Positions 16,853 to 25,219 of a stretch of DNA of 48,049 nucleotides are shown in pieces. The stretch spans positions 1 to 48,049 of the forward strand of contig CAJUIV010000008.1 of NCBI GenBank assembly GCA_910586905.1, written 5' to 3'. The notes under the pieces are model-generated. The model saw nothing but the letters and a program-made list of their open reading frames with translations. It made no database searches and was not told where the DNA came from. The translations under genes were made by a program, and so were the position numbers. The stretch comes from an uncultured Christensenellaceae bacterium. Lineage in GTDB: Bacteria > Bacillota > Clostridia > Christensenellales > CAG-314. Each line of letters starts with the position of its first letter. The first letter of the stretch is position 1.

Positions 16853-16909
16853 TAAAAACTTCCTATCGGCATATTCGCATTTATCGCGATCGAATATGTA
16901 ATCCGATAG
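16853..16909 (-). terminator. Terminator downstream of pnuC
   Basis: A long two-segment hairpin: CTATCGG/CCGATAG outside, CATATTCG/CGAATATG inside with a small bulge. It is followed by GTTTTTATT on the minus strand, 19 bases after the pnuC stop. Confidence 0.75.
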
Positions 16910-16927
16910 CGGAAACGTTTTTTATTC

Positions 16928-17616
16928 TTACCCCTCGGCTTTCTGCTTACGCGACATACGCGACCAATTTACGAAGCCGTATATATCTAACGCAAGAAAC
17001 GCTGCAAAACACACTGCCAAAGGCAAATACGTCAAGTTATCAACCGTTTGCAATAACCACATAACTACAAGCACTACGTCGTTTGCCGCATAACCTAGCG
17101 CATAAAAACGACTTCGGCGCGCAGTGAGATAGGATGCCGTAAAAGAAGTAAAAACCGACAAATCGCTTACGATTAGATTCGCCGTATTTAACGCCCGCAA
17201 TATAAAGTAAAATACAATAGTTACGACAATAGATAAAGCGGCGAAAAAACACCATTCGCAAGATGAAATACGTTTACTTTGACTTCGTTTTTATTGTCGT
17301 TGTAAGGATTGCGCAACCATGCGATAAGCGCCGCCACAGCCATAGGAGCAGTCATTGCAAGATAAGTTATCATTTCTCCGTAGTACCTGCAAGAATATGA
17401 AATAACGCCGTAAAATACGGAAAAAACTATCGTCAGCGCCTGACCAGCGGGATGTCCCTTTGCAACCAACACCAATGCCGTTACACCGATAAGCGCGCCT
17501 ATCAAATAATGATACTGCGTATTGCCAAATACAAAAAAACATACTATAATCGCCGCCGCGCTTACGCCCCATATTGACCATTCAACGGGTTTGATTGATT
17601 TAAAAAAGTTTTTCAC
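16928..17616 (-). pseudogene. pnuC: PnuC-family nicotinamide riboside transporter, frameshifted
   Basis: A seven-helix vitamin transporter split by one indel. The first frame (GTG at 17616, AAGGG ribosome site) gives FFKSIKPVEWSIWGVSAAAI, LIGVTALVLVAKGHPAGQAL, FYGVISYSCRYYGEMITYL and NPYNDNKNEVKVN, then runs out of frame to a stop at 17221. The second frame continues as RISSCEWCFFAALSIVVTIV, LRALNTANLIVSDLSVFTSF, RRSRFYALGYAANDVVLVVM and DIYGFVNWSRMSRK, which is the rest of PnuC. One missing base in the AAAGTAAACG stretch near 17268 restores a protein of about 229 residues. Ligand could be nicotinamide riboside or a related vitamin. It may be a recent inactivation or a sequencing error, since both halves are well conserved. 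Confidence 0.88.
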
Positions 17617-17637
17617 GATAAAATCCCTTAACTAAAC

Positions 17638-17720
17638 AAAAAAGCACTTTCCCGTATCTTCCAAGACCTAACGATACAAGTAAAATGCTTAAGCATCTGC
17701 AAACACTCGGTAGCGTTTGC
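17638..17720 (-). promoter_or_regulatory. Structured leader of pnuC with terminator (candidate attenuator)
   Basis: On the minus strand an upstream hairpin (GCAAACGCT / AGTGTTTGC, loop ACCG, 17699-17720) is followed by a long terminator hairpin (17642-17690, outer arms AAGCATTTT / AAAGTGCTT) and TTTTTT. A palindrome ATGCTTAAGCAT (17685-17696) shares its arm with the terminator, so the two folds exclude each other. The whole lies between a pnuC promoter and the start codon. No known riboswitch consensus was recognised; it could also simply terminate the upstream gene. Confidence 0.5.
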
Positions 17721-17744
17721 AATATTTATATTCTATTTCTTATA

Positions 17745-17774
17745 ATTATAAATCGTTCCGCGTCGCCGCGTCAA
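17745..17774 (-). promoter_or_regulatory. Predicted pnuC promoter
   Basis: -35 TTGACG (17769-17774) and consensus -10 TATAAT (17745-17750) with an 18-base spacer, ending about 130 bases before the start codon. The -35 lies immediately downstream of the preceding gene's stop, so pnuC has its own transcript with a structured leader. Confidence 0.6.
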
Positions 17775-17779
17775 ACGAT

Positions 17780-18292
17780 TTACCAGTGCAATTCGTTTAT
17801 CGTTTCGCCGTCTAAGCCTTTTAGCGTTATACCGCACTCTTCGATAACAAGATAACTTGGCGTACCGTCGCGCGGGAATGATACAGAACCGACGTTGGCT
17901 ATAAAAAGACCGTTGAATTTTTGTAATAAAGCGCAATGAGTATGACCGTATACTAAAACGTCGTTTTCTTTCAAAACAGGTGGTACGAGATACTTATTGT
18001 ACACGTGTCCGTGAGTAAAAAACAACGTTCGTCCAAAGTGATACATAACTGCGTAACCGTCCATACCGCACGGCAGCAGCGCGACTTCGTTATCGCGGTC
18101 GTTATTTCCTCTTATAAGATAAGTTACAGCATCGATTCGTTTGACAAGCGCGACAAGTTCGCCCGTATTTCGCGCCCCGAACAAATCGCCGCAAATCACG
18201 ACTTTGTCGGGTCTTTCGCGGAGTACGATATTCAACGCGTATTCCATACCCGCAACAGAACCATGAATATCCGAAAAAACGCAAATTTTCAT
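17780..18292 (-). CDS. YfcE/MJ0936-type metallophosphoesterase
   Basis: A 170-residue calcineurin-like phosphoesterase, predicted phosphodiesterase with two metals. Motifs in order: CVFSDIHGSVAGM (D-x-H), VVICGDLFGAR (GD), LIRGNNDRD (GNxD/E), FFTHGHVYN and VLVYGHTHCA (GHxH). Length matches the small YfcE class. The family acts on phosphodiesters in vitro; physiological substrate unknown. It follows an uncharacterised gene by ten bases. Confidence 0.88.
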   Translation of the reverse strand: MKICVFSDIHGSVAGMEYALNIVLRERPDKVVICGDLFGARNTGELVALVKRIDAVTYLIRGNNDRDNEVALLPCGMDGYAVMYHFGRTLFFTHGHVYNKYLVPPVLKENDVLVYGHTHCALLQKFNGLFIANVGSVSFPRDGTPSYLVIEECGITLKGLDGETINELHW

Positions 18293-18302
18293 TATAAGCC
18301 GC

Positions 18303-18632
18303 CTAATCCGTATACCTGCGTACGCTGCTGCCGTTTACTCCGAAATTTTCCTCCGAAGTTTCGGTAAAATCTATCATTCCGATATCGTCCGTTATACTTA
18401 CTACTTCTTGCCAAATACCGCTTAAAGTTTTTTCTCCGATTTTCATATTCAGAAAAAAATCCGTTATGTCCGTAAATTTGTAATTTTTATTTTCCAAATA
18501 TGCGTCGATAAAGTTTTTATAGCATGTAAATTCCACTCGGGTGCCGTCTTTTAAATCCAAACTGCACTCGGGTTCGTCTCCGCGTTCAATCACGTATTCG
18601 ATATTTTCTATAAAAAGTTTTACATCGTACAT
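18303..18632 (-). CDS. Hypothetical small acidic protein
   Basis: 109 residues starting MYDVKLFIENIEYVIERGD, with alternating hydrophobic strands and an acidic tail ending SSVRRYTD. No family recognised. The ATG at 18632 is chosen over a TTG two codons upstream; no good ribosome site is seen for either, so the true start is uncertain. It ends ten bases before the phosphoesterase and may be co-transcribed with it. Confidence 0.45.
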   Translation of the reverse strand: MYDVKLFIENIEYVIERGDEPECSLDLKDGTRVEFTCYKNFIDAYLENKNYKFTDITDFFLNMKIGEKTLSGIWQEVVSITDDIGMIDFTETSEENFGVNGSSVRRYTD

Positions 18633-18714
18633 TTTCAAAATAGTTTTTCATATAATTCCCAGCATTTCGCCGCGGACTTTTTCCGACCGAAAGCGAACTA
18701 CAACTATTGCGTCA

Positions 18715-18946
18715 TTATTCCGTTCCAAACGTTTTTAAAAAATCCTGAGAGCGCGGCAGATTGTATACCGAAAATCCTGCGCGTTGCTGTCGGCGAAAGA
18801 AAAACCGTTGCCTTGTCCGGTTTGCTCGTTGTAACTTACGACGGTAACTTTAAGTCCGCCGGTTTCGCCACGAAGCGCGCGAATACGCCCAGTCTGCTGC
18901 CACGCCTTCCCGCAAAAATCACGGCTATGCATTCTTTTTGTTCCAT
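18715..18946 (-). pseudogene. Remains of a small broken gene, identity uncertain
   Basis: A clear start (GGGAG, then ATG at 18946) opens MEQKECIAVIFAG, but that frame stops after 36 codons. A second frame reads GGLKVTVVSYNEQTGQGNGF and SFADSNAQ, and a third reads GFSVYNLPRSQDFLKTFGTE before TAA at 18715. Joining the three would need two small indels and give a protein of about 75 residues. The first frame alone continues RRGSRLGVFARFVAKPA, which resembles the nucleotide-binding start of ADP-glucose pyrophosphorylase (GlgC), so a glgC 5' remnant is the alternative reading. I cannot decide between them. Confidence 0.35.
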
Positions 18947-18964
18947 AACGACTCCCGTTTATAA

Positions 18965-19258
18965 TTAAAAATCTATGTGAACTATATTTTCTTTTTCACT
19001 GTACTTATAAACTACGAAACGGCTGCCAATACACAGCACGGGTTCGCAACCTAGTTTTTCGCACACCTCTTCGCAGATAGATTTAACCGGCGTTTCGCAG
19101 CTTTGCAAAGCCGAAATTTTAACCAGTTCGCGGTGGTAAAGCGCCGTTTCAATCTCTTTGACGACGTTTTCAGTCAGTCCGTCTTTACCAACGGTTATCA
19201 TGGGTTTTAAAGCGTTTGCCAACGCTTTGAGTTTGCTTCTTTGTTTTGTAGTAATCAT
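18965..19258 (-). CDS. yhbY: YhbY-family CRM-domain RNA-binding protein
   Basis: A 97-residue CRM domain protein associated with 50S precursor particles in other bacteria. The signature MITTKQRSKLKALANALKPM begins the protein, followed by VGKDGLTENVVKEIETAL, HRELVKIS and CIGSRFVVYK. AAAGGAG precedes the ATG. It lies 50 bases after obg on the same strand, the usual obg-yhbY pairing. Confidence 0.95.
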   Translation of the reverse strand: MITTKQRSKLKALANALKPMITVGKDGLTENVVKEIETALYHRELVKISALQSCETPVKSICEEVCEKLGCEPVLCIGSRFVVYKYSEKENIVHIDF

Positions 19259-19308
19259 AAAACTCCTTTAAATCCGGTTAAGTTCGTTTAAAAATTCCAA
19301 CGAAATAT

Positions 19309-20571
19309 TTATTCTAAAAATTCAAATTCTATTTCACCGATAATGACCGTATCTCCGTCCTTTGCACCCGCCTTTTTAAGCGCAGACTCTACGCCGCGTT
19401 CCTTTATAACGCGCTGAAAATATCTGAAACTGTCGTAGTCGTCTAAATCGACTTTGCGCGACAGTTCGTCCACCAGTCCGCCGGTTATCTCGTACACGTC
19501 GGCATCCAGCTTCGAGACGGAAAAACTGCCGTCCTCTTCCTTTTGCAATTTGTAAGGTTCGAATTCCAAAGGTTTAACCTCGGGAGCGGTTTTTAAAAGT
19601 TCAGACACGGTTTTTATAAAATCGTCTACGCCCTCGTGTATAATAGTAGTCATCGGAATTACTTTGTATTTATTACCGTATTTATTATTAAACCGAGCAA
19701 GGTTCGTTTCCGCGTCGGGCATATCCATTTTGTTTGCGACGACAAGCATCGGCAGCTTTTTTAAACTCGATTCGTAACCGTAAATTTCATTGTTGATAAG
19801 TTCGAAATCTACGAGCGGGTCGCGCTGTTCGCTGCCGGAAATGTCCAACACGTGAACAAGCAACCGAGTGCGTTCTATATGCCGTAAAAAGCTATGTCCC
19901 AAACCCAAGCCTTCGCTAGCTCCCTCGATAAGTCCCGGTATATCGGCAAGAACGAAAGTACTGTCGCGATAGCTTACCACGCCCAAATTGGGGGACAGAG
20001 TTGTAAAATGGTAATTGGCTATTTTGGGTTTAGCCGACGATACCACCGATAAAAGCGTACTTTTTCCGACGTTGGGAAATCCTACCAGTCCAACGTCAGC
20101 TATCGTTTTGAGTTCAAGAACTACTTCATACTCTTCTGTTTTAACGCCGAGTTCCGCAAAAGAAGGCGATTGGCGGCGGGACGTTTTAAAGTGATAATTG
20201 CCGCGTCCGCCCTTGCCTCCGGTTAATATAACCTCACGCTGTCCGTCGTAAAACATATCGGCGATAACGTTACCTTCGACGCTTTTAACGACCGTTCCCA
20301 CAGGTACTTTTACCGTCAAAGATTCTCCTTGTTTGCCGTAAGAACGCTGTCTGCCTCCGTTTTCGCCGTTACCGGCGCGATAATGCTTTTGAAAATGGAA
20401 CGCGTTAAGCGTATTTTCGTTGGAAGTAGCTTCGAAAACGATATCACCGCCCTTTCCGCCGTCGCCGCCGTCCGGTCCGCCGTTTGGCACGTATTTTTCG
20501 GTATGCAAACTTGCCGAACCGTCGCCGCCGTTTCCGGCTTTAACGTAGATTTTAACTTTATCTATAAACAT
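19309..20571 (-). CDS. obg: Ribosome-associated GTPase Obg
   Basis: A 420-residue GTPase involved in 50S maturation and stress control. The glycine-rich Obg fold occupies about 1-158 (FIDKVKIYVKAGNGGDG, NGGPDGGDGGKGG). The G domain has GFPNVGKSTLLSVVSSAKPK (G1), TTLSPNLG (G2), LADIPGLIEGASEGLGLG (G3), NKMD (G4), and a C-terminal OCT domain follows. The open frame extends 33 codons upstream in a basic low-complexity run, but the ATG at 20571 has AGAGG at the right distance and matches the family start. Confidence 0.97.
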   Translation of the reverse strand: MFIDKVKIYVKAGNGGDGSASLHTEKYVPNGGPDGGDGGKGGDIVFEATSNENTLNAFHFQKHYRAGNGENGGRQRSYGKQGESLTVKVPVGTVVKSVEGNVIADMFYDGQREVILTGGKGGRGNYHFKTSRRQSPSFAELGVKTEEYEVVLELKTIADVGLVGFPNVGKSTLLSVVSSAKPKIANYHFTTLSPNLGVVSYRDSTFVLADIPGLIEGASEGLGLGHSFLRHIERTRLLVHVLDISGSEQRDPLVDFELINNEIYGYESSLKKLPMLVVANKMDMPDAETNLARFNNKYGNKYKVIPMTTIIHEGVDDFIKTVSELLKTAPEVKPLEFEPYKLQKEEDGSFSVSKLDADVYEITGGLVDELSRKVDLDDYDSFRYFQRVIKERGVESALKKAGAKDGDTVIIGEIEFEFLE

Positions 20572-20573
20572 AT

Positions 20574-21722
20574 TTACCTCTTCTCTTCTATTATTCTTCT
20601 TGCGGCACAAATACCGTCCGCGACAGCGTCGGCTACAAGCTTGCCGCCTTTGGCGTCGCCGCCAAGCCAAACGTTATCGAATTGCAGCTGATTAGAAAAA
20701 TCAACGGACGATTTACCTAGAATACTTTTGTCGAACGCGCCGCCCGTTGCGGACACCGCGCAGTCGCAAACAATATCAAAAAGTTCGTCGGTTATCTCAA
20801 GTTTACCGCGCCCTTCCGATACGGTTTTTGCCAGAGTTAAAACTAAACCGCAGTTATTTTTCTGCAATTTCTGCGGAGCGGCGTTAAATATAAATTTCAC
20901 GCCGTCGCGTTTAGCGTCTTCGATTTCTCTTTTAAAAGCAGGCATATCGCTTTCAGTTCTTCGATATGCAACCCAAACTTCGTTTCCTTGTCTTTTAGCA
21001 AGACGGGCGCAGTCTATTGCGCTGTTTCCGCCGCCAATTACCGCAACTTTGGAGCCGATTTGTTTAGACTGTAAAAAAAGTTTATAATCGGTTGCAAATT
21101 CTTCGCCCTCTATTCCCAAACCATATCCGTTTAACGCGCCTGTAGCCACATAAACGACGTCGAATTTTTTTTGTAATTCGGTTTTCAAATATTCGTAATC
21201 TACTGTCTTGTAAACCGTTTCGAACGCGGCTTTCACACCGTTTTCCACCCGACGTATCGCATCGTATGGCAAACGAAAACTGGGAATCAACTTTAAAGTT
21301 GACAACAGCTTGTCCTTTTCGAAGACGGTAACGTCCGCGCCTGCCTCGTACGTTTTAACGGCAAAAGTTATTCCGCTCACGCCTCCGCCTACAACGGCGA
21401 TTTTTACGCCGCGCAGAGAATCTGTCAGCCTCTCGACTTTATACGGATTCATTTCAAAAACCCGACGTTCGATTTCTCCGATATTTAAAGACTCGGAGCG
21501 CTTATGTAACACGCAACCGCCCTGACACTTTTTATCGTGAGGGCAAACGTATCCGCAAATTTCTCCGAAAGGATGTCCTATCGATTTTACGGCAGAAACA
21601 TAATCGCCGTTTTTTACGAAACGCAAAAAACTCGGCAAATCGTTGCCTATAGGGCAAGCCTCTTTACAACCGGGTTTTTTACAATGCAAACAACGACCGC
21701 TTTCGGCAGAAATATTATCCAC
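20574..21722 (-). CDS. GltD-like FAD/NAD(P) oxidoreductase
   Basis: A 382-residue flavoprotein of the glutamate synthase small-subunit family. Residues 1-100 form the Cys-rich Fe-S domain (GRCLHCKKPGCKEACPIGNDL, then CGYVCPHDKKCQGGC). An FAD Rossmann motif VAVVGGGVSGITFAVK-type loop sits near residue 108, and a second NAD(P) Rossmann VAVIGGGNSAIDCARLAKRQ in the middle. The C-terminal block ATGG...GGDAKGGKLVADAVADG closes the family pattern. No large glutamate synthase subunit is nearby, so it may be a stand-alone electron-transfer enzyme. It ends two bases before obg and overlaps nth by eight bases. Confidence 0.88.
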   Translation of the reverse strand: MDNISAESGRCLHCKKPGCKEACPIGNDLPSFLRFVKNGDYVSAVKSIGHPFGEICGYVCPHDKKCQGGCVLHKRSESLNIGEIERRVFEMNPYKVERLTDSLRGVKIAVVGGGVSGITFAVKTYEAGADVTVFEKDKLLSTLKLIPSFRLPYDAIRRVENGVKAAFETVYKTVDYEYLKTELQKKFDVVYVATGALNGYGLGIEGEEFATDYKLFLQSKQIGSKVAVIGGGNSAIDCARLAKRQGNEVWVAYRRTESDMPAFKREIEDAKRDGVKFIFNAAPQKLQKNNCGLVLTLAKTVSEGRGKLEITDELFDIVCDCAVSATGGAFDKSILGKSSVDFSNQLQFDNVWLGGDAKGGKLVADAVADGICAARRIIEEKR

Positions 21723-22347
21723 GGTTATTCTCCTTGTAGTATTTGCAATAATCTTTAACGCTACACTGTCTGCAATTCGGATTCTGCGATTTGCAAACGT
21801 AACGTCCGTGCAGTAAAATATAGTGATGGCTATCCGCCCACTGTTCGGCGGGTATCGCTTGCATAAGCTGTTTTTCGGTATCTAAAACGTTTTTGGCGGA
21901 TACGATTCCCAATCTGTTCGACACTCTGAACACGTGCGTATCTACCGCGATAGCTTGTCCTCCGAACGCTACGGCGTAAACGACGTTGGCAGTCTTACGC
22001 CCGACCCCTTTTAAACTTTGTAAATCCTTGAGGTCGCAAGGAACCTGTCCGTTAAATCTTTCCAATAAGTCCTGCGACATTTCTTTGAGATACGTGGCTT
22101 TACTGTGATAAAAACCGCATGAATGAATTAACTCTTCAATGCGTTCGACAGGAAGCTGCGCCATAAGCTTCGGCGTATTAGCAACGGAAAATAAAGCGGG
22201 GGTAACTGCGTTGACTCGTTTGTCGGTACACTGCGCGGATAAAATAACCGCTACAAGCAACTCGTAAGGAGAATCGAAATGAAGTTCGCTTTTTGCATTG
22301 GGGAAATCTTTTGCCAATAGTTTCAATATTTGCCGCGTGTTCGACAT
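21715..22347 (-). CDS. nth: Endonuclease III
   Basis: A 210-residue DNA glycosylase/AP lyase for oxidised pyrimidines. The HhH motif LKGVGRKTANVVYAVAFG contains the catalytic Lys, AVDTHVFRVSNRLG the catalytic Asp, and the C-terminal [4Fe-4S] loop is C-x6-C-x2-C-x5-C (CKSQNPNCRQC...C). It is first in an operon with the GltD-like gene, obg and yhbY. Confidence 0.97.
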   Translation of the reverse strand: MSNTRQILKLLAKDFPNAKSELHFDSPYELLVAVILSAQCTDKRVNAVTPALFSVANTPKLMAQLPVERIEELIHSCGFYHSKATYLKEMSQDLLERFNGQVPCDLKDLQSLKGVGRKTANVVYAVAFGGQAIAVDTHVFRVSNRLGIVSAKNVLDTEKQLMQAIPAEQWADSHHYILLHGRYVCKSQNPNCRQCSVKDYCKYYKENNRG

Positions 22348-22378
22348 ATAGTCCGTCCTCTTCTTTTGTTCGTATTTA

Positions 22379-22407
22379 ATTATATACTATTTATATATAT
22401 TTTTCAA
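22379..22407 (-). promoter_or_regulatory. Promoter of the nth-obg operon
   Basis: -35 TTGAAA (22402-22407) and consensus -10 TATAAT (22379-22384) with a 17-base spacer, about 30 bases before the nth start. Confidence 0.7.
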
Positions 22408-22420
22408 CAGTTTGCGAAAT

Positions 22421-22672
22421 TTAAATTCTCGTGAGAGTCGTACCGTTGAAAGTATTGCGCGCAAGATAAAATCCTACGAAAGTTTCGCCTTGCGAAAGTG
22501 TTCCTCTTACCGACGGCAAAACGTCTTTACCGAATTTTACCGACAGTCCGCACCCGACGTTAGCCGCTCTGGGAGTAGATATCAGCGCGCAAGTTACTCC
22601 GCGGCCAAGTAAATAATTATATGCGCTTATAGTTACGTTCCTTGAACGGTAAATTGCTACTACGTATTCCAT
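22421..22672 (-). CDS. DUF3343 family protein (putative Se/S carrier-like)
   Basis: An 83-residue protein matching DUF3343: an N-terminal strand VVAIYRSRNVTISAYNYLLG, then GVTCALISTPRAANVGCGLS with the conserved P-R and Cys, and VKFGKD. Members are proposed carriers of selenium or sulfur because they cluster with cysteine-desulfurase and selenium genes; no activity is proven. AGGAGGT lies seven bases before the ATG. A cysteine-desulfurase-like gene diverges 230 bases away, matching that association. Confidence 0.82.
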   Translation of the reverse strand: MEYVVAIYRSRNVTISAYNYLLGRGVTCALISTPRAANVGCGLSVKFGKDVLPSVRGTLSQGETFVGFYLARNTFNGTTLTRI

Positions 22673-22901
22673 AAATACCTCCTATGTACTTCGGCGCGGA
22701 TTTATTTACGGTTTACAATGCCCCCCCGCTTTTAAAATTTCCTTTTTATTCTATTTCGCGTTCAATTCAAACTTCGATATTCTAACGGTTCGAATTATAC
22801 GCGGCTAGGCATAGAGTTAAAATTTCCCCGTAAAATATACTATTATTCTAATCTTGAAATAGTGAATTAACTACTGTTTTTTAGAAAACGAGGTTTGCTT
22901 A

Positions 22902-24032
22902 ATGATTTATCTTGACAATGCCGCAACTACGAACTACAAACCGAAAGCAGTTATAGACGCCGTTATGGAAAGTATGACGAAATATCCGTACAATCCCAAC
23001 AGAAGCGGAAGTAAACCCGCGCTCGAACTGCAGCAAAAAATTTACGAAACGCGCCGCAAGCTTTCGCTTTTAACGAACAACGACAGCGACTTACGCGTTG
23101 CATTTACAAGCGGATGCACTCAAGCGCTGAATCTTGCAATATTAGGCACGGCAAGAAAAGGACATATTATAATTTCATCATACGAACACAATTCCGTTTT
23201 GAGACCCGTTATGCAGCTTAAAAAGAAAGGGTACGTTGAAGTTTCGGTGGCAAAACCCGACGAAAACGGCGATATAACGGCGAACGAAATAGAACGTCTG
23301 CGCAGAAGAGACACCTATCTTATTTGCATTTCCCACGCTTCGAACGTTAACGGAAAAAGTCAGCGGCTGGAAGAAATAGGCGCGTACGCAAGACAAAACG
23401 ATATTTTGTTTTTGGTAGACTGCGCGCAAAGCGCGGGGTATTTCCCCATAGATATGAAAAAATGTTTCGTAGATATGGCGGCTATCGCCGGGCATAAAGG
23501 CTTACATGGCATACAAGGCGCAGGCGCCCTTATATTCAACAAAACCGTTACGCCCCGACCTATTACATTTGGCGGAACAGGCTCCGAAAGCCACCTATAC
23601 TATCAGCCAACTACCATTCCCGACAGTTTGGAATCGGGAACAATGCCCTGTCCCGCAATACTTGCAATGAGCGCGGGCGTAGACTTTTGGCTTGCAAACT
23701 GGGAACAAAACCGCGATAATATCGCCGAAACTCAAAAAATAATTTTAGACGGACTCGACACGATAAAAGACGTTAAACTTTATTCGAAACCCAATAGAAG
23801 CGGCATCGTAGCATTTAACATTGCCAAAACGGACAGCGCGCTCGTTTCGGACGAACTATCAAACTCTTTCGGAATAGCTACGCGCGGAGGACTTCAATGC
23901 GCGCCGCTTATGCACAAGCAGCTTGGTACGTTCGAACAGGGAGTCGTACGCGCGTCCGTCAGCTGCGTAACTACTAAACAAGAGTGTTACGAATTTCTCA
24001 ACGCCGTTGAAACAATTTCAAAGAAATTATAA
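22902..24032 (+). CDS. Class V aminotransferase, cysteine desulfurase family
   Basis: A 376-residue PLP enzyme, predicted to release sulfur or selenium from cysteine or selenocysteine. It starts MIYLDNAATTNYKP. The cofactor region has FTSGCTQALNLAI, HASNVNGKSQ and LVDCAQSAGYFPID; the PLP Lys is in IAGHKGLHGIQGAGAL; the persulfide Cys is in TRGGLQCAPLMHKQLG. This is the clostridial paralog that accompanies DUF3343 rather than the IscS/NifS of Fe-S operons; no IscU neighbour is present. GAGG precedes the ATG and a strong terminator follows directly. Confidence 0.9.
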   Translation: MIYLDNAATTNYKPKAVIDAVMESMTKYPYNPNRSGSKPALELQQKIYETRRKLSLLTNNDSDLRVAFTSGCTQALNLAILGTARKGHIIISSYEHNSVLRPVMQLKKKGYVEVSVAKPDENGDITANEIERLRRRDTYLICISHASNVNGKSQRLEEIGAYARQNDILFLVDCAQSAGYFPIDMKKCFVDMAAIAGHKGLHGIQGAGALIFNKTVTPRPITFGGTGSESHLYYQPTTIPDSLESGTMPCPAILAMSAGVDFWLANWEQNRDNIAETQKIILDGLDTIKDVKLYSKPNRSGIVAFNIAKTDSALVSDELSNSFGIATRGGLQCAPLMHKQLGTFEQGVVRASVSCVTTKQECYEFLNAVETISKKL

Positions 24033-24060
24033 AAAAGTCTGCTTTTACGCAGACTTTTTT
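24031..24060 (+). terminator. Terminator of the cysteine-desulfurase-like gene
   Basis: A 12-bp stem (AAAAAAGTCTGC / GCAGACTTTTTT) with a 6-nt loop and a T run, overlapping the last bases of the stop codon. Confidence 0.85.
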
Positions 24061-24302
24061 TACGCCGAACGCTAATTTAGGATATAAAAGGAAACATATA
24101 GAATTCCCTTTATATCTTTTAATCGAAATTAAATGCAAATACCAATGCCGATAATTCGTTAGACTTACGGTCATCGACTCAGTAAAACGAAAAAAAACTT
24201 GATATCTTTACTATGAATAATTTAAAGTTTTGTTTAACGTTTAGCCTGTTTCGGATACGATATTATGTAATCCTTTCAAATTTTTAACTAAGTTTTAACG
24301 CG

Positions 24303-24665
24303 TTACAATCTCAATAATTCTTCAAGCAGTCCGTTAAGACGGCTGCGCTGTTCGGAATTCAATAACGGGCTGACGCGTTTTGCAAAAGTTATAAGCTGTT
24401 CGTTAGTCAAATTACCGCGCGCTTTTTGCTCTATTACGTTGTTTACAATATCTTTTACAAGCTGTCCCTCGCCTTCGCGTTCGTACTTTGCGGCAAGGCG
24501 TTTCATTTCCTCTACTTTGTCGGAGTAATCGTCCGTTTTAGCCGAGTTAAAAGTTTTTTCACTGCTCTGCTGTTGATTTTGACGCGTTTGCCGCTGTTCG
24601 GACGGTTCGCTGTATTCTTGACGTTGATTGATAAAAATGTTGCGCGGGTCTTGGTTGTTTGACAT
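24303..24665 (-). CDS. Hypothetical protein, Gln-rich N-terminus and helical C-terminus
   Basis: 120 residues. The first 45 are polar, rich in Gln, Ser, Arg and Glu (YSEPSEQRQTRQNQQQSS), likely disordered. Residues 48-120 are strongly helical and charged (VEEMKRLAAKYEREGEGQLV, LNSEQRSRLNGLLEELLRL). No family recognised and no membrane segment. AAGGAG precedes the ATG. It is divergent from another uncharacterised gene, about 145 bases away. Confidence 0.6.
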   Translation of the reverse strand: MSNNQDPRNIFINQRQEYSEPSEQRQTRQNQQQSSEKTFNSAKTDDYSDKVEEMKRLAAKYEREGEGQLVKDIVNNVIEQKARGNLTNEQLITFAKRVSPLLNSEQRSRLNGLLEELLRL

Positions 24666-24810
24666 ATTTTTTCTCCTTAAAATCTACATATTTTACTTTT
24701 TTTTAAAAACGCCTGAAAATTAATAATAAAAATTTCCAAGCGCTATGTGTTACTATAAATTATATGTCGGCATATAATGTAATGATTACAAAAATTCGGA
24801 GGTGTCAAGA

Positions 24811-25215
24811 TTGAATTTGTCGACTATTGCGATATTGCTTATCGCTTGGCAATTACTAAGTAAAAAGAACGCGCCTCCGTCTTCGCCGTTTGAAAATTTA
24901 TCGCAGTTTATGTCGGACGACACAAAAAATATTATGGACTGCGTCGAAAAACTTTCGTCGAAAGAAAGTTCGCAGGAAGACAAAACCGGCGCGATATTTC
25001 AAATGATGACAAATCCCGCAGTGATGAACTTCGCAAGTAATCTGTTTAAAAAGAAAGACGAACCGAAAAGCAATGCCGAAAACGAGGAAGGATTTAAATT
25101 CGAAACGCCCTCAAAAGCCTCTCAAGATTTTTTCAAACCCATAGATAATATTGCGGATGCCGAAATAAAACATAAACTATATTGGTTTTACGATAACTGG
25201 TACATAAAGAACTGA
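24811..25215 (+). CDS. Hypothetical protein with N-terminal membrane anchor
   Basis: 134 residues beginning MNLSTIAILLIAWQLLSKKN, a short hydrophobic anchor, followed by a polar helical body and an aromatic C-terminus ending YWFYDNWYIKN. No family recognised. A GTG at 24802 opens the frame, but it lies inside the GGAGGTG ribosome site; the TTG at 24811, eight bases after that site, is the better start. It is followed by a strong bidirectional terminator. Confidence 0.6.
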   Translation: MNLSTIAILLIAWQLLSKKNAPPSSPFENLSQFMSDDTKNIMDCVEKLSSKESSQEDKTGAIFQMMTNPAVMNFASNLFKKKDEPKSNAENEEGFKFETPSKASQDFFKPIDNIADAEIKHKLYWFYDNWYIKN

Positions 25216-25219
25216 TTAA

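Noticed and set aside
17617..17740. TPP riboswitch in front of pnuC
   Set aside because: The CTGAGA and ACCTGATCTGG-type conserved blocks are absent.
22721..22727. Seven-C run upstream of the DUF3343 gene as a second slippery promoter
   Set aside because: No -35/-10 pair with suitable spacing brackets the run, unlike the tract at 37584-37592.
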